A stretch of 9,276 nucleotides of DNA from Prevotellaceae bacterium UBA1746 (GTDB lineage: Bacteria > Bacteroidota > Bacteroidia > Bacteroidales > Bacteroidaceae): the NCBI GenBank assembly GCA_905369775.1, contig CAJPJR010000072.1:1-9276 (forward strand). Reading direction: 5' to 3'. The number at the start of each line of letters is the position of its first letter. Within the stretch, counting starts at the first letter, position 1. Position numbers and translations under genes: made by a program. The notes under the pieces were generated by a model. That model was not told where the DNA came from and did no database searches. It worked only from the letters and a program-made list of their open reading frames with translations. Positions 5,332 to 9,276 of this stretch are shown piece after piece.

Positions 5332-6228
5332 TCACTTCAGTACGAGCCGATCGCCCACAGCAAGTTCATAGTCTTTGGGGAAGAGATTCCATTTGTAGAG
5401 GTATTTCAATTGGATTCCATAGTGTTGCGCGATGGAATACATGGACTCTCCCGGTTGCACCGTGTGCAACGTCATGCGCAATGCCTCAGCCACGTGCTTT
5501 TTCTTCTCGGCAAGGTACACAATGTCGCCTTCGGCCAGCATGTATTCCTTGCCCACCTCGTTAAATTTCCGCAGTTTCGATTCGCTGATGCCCGTGTCGG
5601 CCGCAATAGTTGCGAAGCTGTCGCCGCGAGTCGCCACGACATAAACCACGTCATTGCACAAGTGTACGGGACGTTCTATGCCGCCGACGTCTTGCGGTTG
5701 GTCGGCATATTGATAAACCAGGCGCATGCGGTCGTATTTCGACAGATCATAGCGCTCGATCACGCTGATGAGCATCTCCGCATAGCGCGGATTGGTGGCA
5801 TAGCCCGCGGCTTTCAGTCCCGAAGCCCAGCCGGAATAGTCGGTCGGTTGGAGAGAAAAGAGGGAAGAGTAGCGTCCGCGCGTCGAGAGGAACCGCGAGT
5901 GGTCCTCGTAGCTATCGGCTGCTGAATTGTATTTGCGGAATTGTTCGTTCGGCGCATCGTCGTTGCGCAGGATGTAAGGCCCCGACCATAGTCCGCCGGT
6001 CTTGATGCCGAAATGGTTATTGGCCACCACAGCGAGCGTAGAACGGCCTGCATCGCTTTCGAGCAGTCCTTGCGCCAAAGTAATGCTGGCCGGGATGCGG
6101 TAGCGCTGCATCTGATCTATGGCCATGACCTTATACGTTTCAATGTATTGTCGATAGGCATCCGACTGCGCAACGCCTCTTAGAGCCCACGACACGAGGC
6201 AAAGAAAGAGAACAACCGTACGATGCAT
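5332..6228 (-). CDS. Secreted GH73-type N-acetylglucosaminidase with two LysM domains
   Basis: Probably hydrolyses the glycan chains of peptidoglycan in the periplasm during wall turnover or division. The 298-residue product starts with a signal peptide (MHRTVVLFLCLVSWALRGVAQ, cleavage near residue 20-21). A glucosaminidase domain follows at about 25-165, with the motif AQGLLESDAGRS (52-63, probable catalytic E57), NNHFGIKTGG (70-79), FRKYNSAADSYEDHSRFL (97-114) and GYATNPRYAEML (142-153). Two LysM peptidoglycan-binding repeats come next at about 196-239 (GDSFATIAADTGISESKLRKFN) and 255-298 (VQPGESMYSIAQHYGIQLKYLYKWN). The ATG at 6228 is chosen because the signal peptide starts there; an upstream start at 6285 would add 19 charged residues before it. 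The gene is convergent with the PPTase gene (3-base gap) and divergent from dnaG, with 109 bases between the two start codons. Confidence 0.9.
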   Translation of the reverse strand: MHRTVVLFLCLVSWALRGVAQSDAYRQYIETYKVMAIDQMQRYRIPASITLAQGLLESDAGRSTLAVVANNHFGIKTGGLWSGPYILRNDDAPNEQFRKYNSAADSYEDHSRFLSTRGRYSSLFSLQPTDYSGWASGLKAAGYATNPRYAEMLISVIERYDLSKYDRMRLVYQYADQPQDVGGIERPVHLCNDVVYVVATRGDSFATIAADTGISESKLRKFNEVGKEYMLAEGDIVYLAEKKKHVAEALRMTLHTVQPGESMYSIAQHYGIQLKYLYKWNLFPKDYELAVGDRLVLK

Positions 6229-6234
6229 ATATAA

Positions 6235-6259
6235 GTATCTTTTTTGTTTGCGAAGATAC
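6235..6259. repeat. Inverted repeat GTATCTT-N11-AAGATAC before the glucosaminidase gene
   Basis: Perfect 7-bp arms at 6235-6241 and 6253-6259 with an 11-base spacer, six bases upstream of the glucosaminidase start codon. The outer arm contains a -7-like box, TATCTTCG (6258-6251, minus; one base off TAnnTTTG), though no TTTG lies 20 bases upstream of it. It could be an operator for a dimeric regulator or an mRNA hairpin near the start codon; the two cannot be told apart here. Confidence 0.4.
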
Positions 6260-6278
6260 GACTTTTGGCTGCGTCCTT

Positions 6279-6310
6279 CTTGCAACGTGCCCGAAAAAGA
6301 TGTAAATTCG
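6279..6310 (+). promoter_or_regulatory. Possible dnaG promoter (weak)
   Basis: CTTG (6279-6282), exactly 20 bases, then TAAATTCG (6303-6310). Each element is one base off the Bacteroidetes consensus (TTTG and TAnnTTTG), but the spacing is right. Transcription would begin near 6317, leaving about 20 bases before the dnaG ATG at 6338. Confidence 0.35.
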
Positions 6311-6337
6311 CTCAGATATTCATTGTTTTGTAATTAT

Positions 6338-8521
6338 ATGATTGATCGTTCTACTGTAGATCGCGTTTTAGCGGCGGCAGATATTGTGGATGTGGTGGGC
6401 GATTTTGTCACCCTTCGGAGGTCGGGAGCCAACTTCAAAGGCCTCTGCCCCTTCCACGATGAGAAGACGCCTTCGTTCATGGTGTCGCCCTCGAAGCAGC
6501 TGTGCAAATGTTTCAGTTGCGGCAACGGCGGCAACGTGGTTAAGTTCGTCATGCTGCACGAGCAACTCACCTTTCCCGAAGCCATCAAATGGCTCGGGCG
6601 GCGCTATGGCATCGAAGTGCGCGACAAAGAACTCAGTGATGCGGAACGTGCCACGGCCTCTGCTCGCGAAGCCATGTTTGTGGTCAACGAGTGGGCCCGC
6701 GATTACTTCGCGGAGACACTCCACAACAACGTCGACGGCGTTGCGGTGGGCATGAGCTATTTCCGACGCCGCGGCCTGCGCGACGACATCATACGAAAAT
6801 TTCAGCTGGGCTATGCGCTCGAACAGCGCGATGCACTGGCACATGCGGCCAAGAAAAAGGGCTTTGAGGAAAAATACCTGGAAAGCACCGGTCTGTGCTA
6901 TCGCACGGACGACGGCAAACTCCTGGACCGCTATCACGGCCGCGTCATTTTTCCGGTGCATAGTGTGTCGGGGCGCGTCGTTGCTTTCGGCGGGCGCGTG
7001 CTGAACACCGAGCAGAACAAAAATGTCGGGAAATATGTGAACTCCCCCGAGTCGGAAATCTACTCCAAGAAGCGAGAACTCTACGGCTTGTACCTGGCCA
7101 AGCAGGCCATTGTCAAGCAAGAATGTTGTTTCTTGGTGGAAGGTTACCTCGATGTCATCTCGATGCACCAGAGCGGCATCGAGAATGTGGTGGCTTCCAG
7201 CGGGACATCGCTCACAAAAGAGCAGGTGCGACTCATTCACCGGTTCACGGAAAACGTCACCGTGCTCTATGACGGCGACGCCGCGGGGATTCACGCCTCA
7301 CTGCGCGGCATCGACATGCTCCTTTCCGAGGGGCTCAACATCAAAGTCCTCCTGCTTCCCGAAGGCGAGGACCCCGATAGTTTCGCACAGTCGCACACCG
7401 CCGAAGAATTTAAGACTTACATCGAGACGCATCAAACGGACTTCATGCGTTTCAAAACCGACCTCCTTATGCAGGGCGCGGCGGGCGATCCCATGAAGCG
7501 CGCCGAAGTGATTCGCGACATCGTGAGAAGCATCGCCGTCATCCCCAGCGACATCGTGAGACAGGTGTATGTGCACGAGTTGGCGGGGCGTCTGGGCATG
7601 GACGAAGCGGTGATCGTGAGCGAAGTCGGGACGGAAATCCGAAAGATGCGGGCCGATGCGCGCAATGAAGCGGAGCGGCGCCGAACCAACGCGGAAGCTG
7701 CGGCTCAAAACTCCCCCGTTTCTGAGCAAAAGCTCCCGACAAATGGCGAAAACTCCCCCGTTTTGCCGTCCAACGCCGCAAGTTCCGGTGGCCGAGACGG
7801 GGGCGGTGAGGCCACGCCCGAGGAGGAGCTCCCGATCGAAGCCCTTGCCGCAGGCGGCAGTGCCGGTTTCGCGCCGACGCCCGCCCGCCCGCTGCCGATG
7901 CCCCTCAGCGGCGTGGGGAAAGTGCAGCAACATTTTGAGGCCTGTGAGCGGGAACTCTTGGAATTGGTGTTGCGCTACGGCGAATGCCCCGTTATTGTCC
8001 CCCCCGAGCCCGTGGAACGACGATTCGGGTCGGCCACCACGCCCACCGAACAGGAGACGCAGGTGGACAGCCCCCTGGTGGCGCCGTATGTTTATGAGGA
8101 GTTGATGGCCGACGAACTGCGATTGAGCACGCCTCACTACCAGGAAATGCTGGAAGAGGCCGCGGCACAGGCCGACCGACCGGGATTTTGCGCGCGTGAT
8201 TACTTTCTGGCGCACAGCAACCCCGAGATTGGGCGCATTGCCGACACATTGACCGGCGAACGCTACGAGTTGTCGACCATGCAACAGCAGCAATACGTGC
8301 CCGAACAGAAGCGGCTCGACGAAATTGTGCCGCGTGTGATCAACGATTACAAGCATGCCATCTTGCAAGTGCAGAAAGAAGAGATCCTCATCGCGCTGAG
8401 AAATCCCGATTTGATGCAGCATCCCGATCAACTCAACGAATTGATGCAACGACTTGTCGACATCAATCAGTTGGAAATGGCTTTTGCGAAGATGCTGGGC
8501 GATCGCGTTTTGTCGAAATAA
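6338..8521 (+). CDS. dnaG: DNA primase DnaG
   Basis: Makes the RNA primers for chromosome replication together with the replicative helicase. The 727-residue product has the CHC2-type zinc ribbon at the N-terminus (C37, H40, C58, C61 in CPFH and CFSC), the RNA-polymerase/basic region (R220 in FGGR; GKYVNSPES at 231-239; YSKKRELYG) and a TOPRIM domain. TOPRIM residues are E268 (LVEGYLD), D312 and D314 (YDGDAAG), and D345 and D347 (GEDPDS), matching E. coli E265, D309, D311, D345 and D347. A long Ala/Pro/Gly/Ser-rich linker spans about 440-525 and includes a triplicated 7-residue repeat. The remaining ~200 residues (about 525-727) are helical and divergent and should bind DnaB. The protein is about 145 residues longer than E. 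coli DnaG (581), mostly from the linker and C-terminal region. The ATG at 6338 is chosen because MIDRSTVDRVLAAADIVDVV is the conserved start; an upstream frame start at 6248 overlaps the promoter region. A terminator follows 16 bases after the stop. Confidence 0.97.
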   Translation: MIDRSTVDRVLAAADIVDVVGDFVTLRRSGANFKGLCPFHDEKTPSFMVSPSKQLCKCFSCGNGGNVVKFVMLHEQLTFPEAIKWLGRRYGIEVRDKELSDAERATASAREAMFVVNEWARDYFAETLHNNVDGVAVGMSYFRRRGLRDDIIRKFQLGYALEQRDALAHAAKKKGFEEKYLESTGLCYRTDDGKLLDRYHGRVIFPVHSVSGRVVAFGGRVLNTEQNKNVGKYVNSPESEIYSKKRELYGLYLAKQAIVKQECCFLVEGYLDVISMHQSGIENVVASSGTSLTKEQVRLIHRFTENVTVLYDGDAAGIHASLRGIDMLLSEGLNIKVLLLPEGEDPDSFAQSHTAEEFKTYIETHQTDFMRFKTDLLMQGAAGDPMKRAEVIRDIVRSIAVIPSDIVRQVYVHELAGRLGMDEAVIVSEVGTEIRKMRADARNEAERRRTNAEAAAQNSPVSEQKLPTNGENSPVLPSNAASSGGRDGGGEATPEEELPIEALAAGGSAGFAPTPARPLPMPLSGVGKVQQHFEACERELLELVLRYGECPVIVPPEPVERRFGSATTPTEQETQVDSPLVAPYVYEELMADELRLSTPHYQEMLEEAAAQADRPGFCARDYFLAHSNPEIGRIADTLTGERYELSTMQQQQYVPEQKRLDEIVPRVINDYKHAILQVQKEEILIALRNPDLMQHPDQLNELMQRLVDINQLEMAFAKMLGDRVLSK
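7707..7769 (+). repeat. Three tandem 21-bp repeats within dnaG
   Basis: Units begin at 7707, 7728 and 7749, exactly 21 bases apart. Units 1 and 3 share AAAACTCCCCCGTTT without a mismatch; unit 2 (AAAAGCTCCCG...) is diverged. The repeat is in frame and encodes QNSPVSE / QKLPTNG / ENSPVLP at residues 457-477, in the flexible linker after the TOPRIM domain. Confidence 0.7.
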
Positions 8522-8537
8522 TCACTTCGTCGGATAG

Positions 8538-8578
8538 ACAGATGGCGGCGTTCCTCCGGCGGATGCCGCCATTTGTTT
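8538..8578 (+). terminator. Intrinsic terminator of dnaG
   Basis: ACAGATGGCGGC (8538-8549) pairs with GCCGCCATTTGT (8565-8576) as a 12-bp stem with one G-U pair and a 15-base loop, followed by two more T residues. It starts 16 bases after the dnaG stop. The T-rich side faces plus-strand transcription only. Confidence 0.8.
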
Positions 8579-8642
8579 ACCCTGTCGCCCGGAGCACGCG
8601 ATTTGTGCGAGAGCGAGGTTCAAAAAAGAGGGTGTGCCCGAT

Positions 8643-8682
8643 TCGTTCATTCTGTTGCAAAAATGTTACATGAACGATTTTT
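8643..8682. repeat. 8-bp inverted repeat with T-run upstream of the TonB-receptor gene
   Basis: TCGTTCAT (8643-8650) and ATGAACGA (8670-8677) are perfect inverted copies 19 bases apart, followed directly by TTTTT (8678-8682). It is either a weak second terminator for read-through from dnaG or an operator for the receptor promoter about 50 bases further on. The rest of the 257-base gap (8522-8778) holds the dnaG terminator, the -7 box and a duplicated octamer GCGATTTG (8598-8605 and 8710-8717). I see no gene in it. Confidence 0.45.
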
Positions 8683-8728
8683 ACACGTGCTTGGGCGACG
8701 AAATCACAAGCGATTTGCAAAGTGGACT

Positions 8729-8736
8729 TATATTTG
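8729..8736 (+). promoter_or_regulatory. -7 promoter box of the TonB-receptor gene
   Basis: TATATTTG matches TAnnTTTG perfectly and lies 42 bases before the receptor ATG, so transcription should begin near 8742 with a leader of about 35 bases. No TTTG is found 19-21 bases upstream; the nearest is at 8714-8717, inside the palindrome TTTGCAAA (8714-8721), only 11 bases away. The promoter may therefore depend on an activator or an alternative sigma factor. Confidence 0.55.
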
Positions 8737-8778
8737 CGGCATCAAAACCCACAAGTTCCCATTCAAGCAATACACCTC

Positions 8779-9276
8779 ATGAAGAAGACTACTTTCCTCG
8801 CCGCTCGCCTCAGCGCAGTGCTCGCTTTGGCGCTCTTTGCCTCCATCGCACATGCACAGGATGCCAAGTCTTCGCAGAAAGAAGAGAAGAATCGCAACGT
8901 GATGCTCAATGCGGCCAGCGCCAACGGCCCGCGCGAAATTCAAATCGGTTTGCCCTCGGCCGATGTCAACGTGCTCGAGAACGGACTCCCCGTCACCTAC
9001 GCGACCAACCCGCACAGCGTCAACGCCAATTGGCGTTCCGATGCCAGTCTTTCGCATGTAGGTTTGCTGAAGATCTCAGAAACGGCCATTACCACGGGCA
9101 ACATCGGCTATGCTGTCAACTCTTTCACCCAGCTCGGCCAAGAAGGATTTCACGGAAGGCTCGATTACAAAGCCAATCACTTTGGACTGAACGAATATTC
9201 GCTCAATCTCAACGGAGGAATGGGCAAAGGCTGGTATTACAGCGCCAACATGTACCAAGACTTCGATCCCGGCACC
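8779..9276 (+). CDS. TonB-dependent outer-membrane receptor (5' part, cut by window edge)
   Basis: A TonB-dependent transporter takes up a large or scarce substrate across the outer membrane. The first 166 residues are in the window. The signal peptide MKKTTFLAARLSAVLALALF... ends near AHA (24-26). Next come a short charged spacer (27-38) and a plug-like domain: NVMLNAASANGPREIQIGLP (40-59), NVLENGLPVTY (64-74), then the segment LLKISETAITTGNIGYAVNS (96-115). The last resembles the plug motif where EVLKGP and the glycine-rich GxxAxGGVIN region sit. Beta-barrel-like alternation begins at about 125 (GRLDYKANHFGLNEYSLNL). I recall similar Bacteroidales TonB receptors with the ITTG-IGYAVN motif. 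There is no N-terminal carboxypeptidase-regulatory domain between signal peptide and plug, unlike SusC-type receptors, and the substrate cannot be inferred. An outer-membrane protein of another class is possible but less likely. Confidence 0.75.
   Translation, partial: MKKTTFLAARLSAVLALALFASIAHAQDAKSSQKEEKNRNVMLNAASANGPREIQIGLPSADVNVLENGLPVTYATNPHSVNANWRSDASLSHVGLLKISETAITTGNIGYAVNSFTQLGQEGFHGRLDYKANHFGLNEYSLNLNGGMGKGWYYSANMYQDFDPGT

Noticed and set aside
5414..5470. Short inverted repeats (ATTCCAT/ATGGAAT and GTTGCAC/GTGCAAC) in the glucosaminidase 3' coding region as a PPTase terminator
   Set aside because: Neither is followed by a T-run on the plus strand; they are more likely coding coincidence.
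7707..7769. CRISPR-like array
   Set aside because: Only three contiguous 21-bp units with no spacers, in frame within dnaG.
7298..8449. 383-codon minus-strand frame opposite dnaG
   Set aside because: Long open antisense frames are expected in GC-rich coding DNA; the dnaG frame has full family evidence.

Overview
The window reads as a stretch of ordinary housekeeping chromosome from a member of the Bacteroidota, most likely order Bacteroidales and Prevotellaceae-like. The evidence is the gene content (a Bacteroidetes-type RNA polymerase omega, a DUF4293 membrane protein, a BamD lipoprotein, ribosomal protein S16 with a long Ala/Glu tail, a TonB-dependent receptor), the absence of usable Shine-Dalgarno sites at correct spacing, and promoters that fit the Bacteroidetes pattern TTTG-N20-TAnnTTTG. 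No RNA genes, insertion sequences, CRISPR arrays or phage genes were seen.

Layout. Bases 1-2140 (minus strand): the 5' part of tsaD (cut by the window edge), map just upstream of it in the same operon, then an intergenic stretch of about 390 bases with the rpsP terminator, then rpsP. Bases 2141-2404 are a divergent promoter region with a good promoter on each strand. Bases 2405-5328 (plus strand): bamD, rpoZ, a DUF4293 four-helix membrane protein, ssb and a 4'-phosphopantetheinyl transferase, closely spaced and probably one or two transcription units. The transferase gene ends three bases from the end of a convergent minus-strand gene (5332-6228) for a secreted GH73-type glucosaminidase with two LysM domains. 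From 6338 a long plus-strand dnaG (primase) runs to 8521 and ends in a clear terminator. A 257-base gap with an inverted repeat and a perfect -7 box then leads into the 5' part of a TonB-dependent outer-membrane receptor, cut by the right edge.

The genes cover core functions: tRNA t6A modification and N-terminal methionine removal (tsaD, map), ribosome assembly (rpsP), outer-membrane biogenesis (bamD), transcription (rpoZ), replication (ssb, dnaG), carrier-protein activation (PPTase) and cell-wall turnover (glucosaminidase). I found no clearly new biological system. The points most worth a second look are regulatory or small-scale: an intrinsic terminator for the glucosaminidase gene lying inside the convergent PPTase coding sequence; a shared TTGGCCAA palindrome over both -33 boxes of the divergent rpsP/bamD promoters; a bamD mRNA predicted to be nearly leaderless; a three-copy 21-bp in-frame repeat in the dnaG linker; an SSB tail without the usual acidic run; and inverted repeats in front of the glucosaminidase and TonB-receptor genes.
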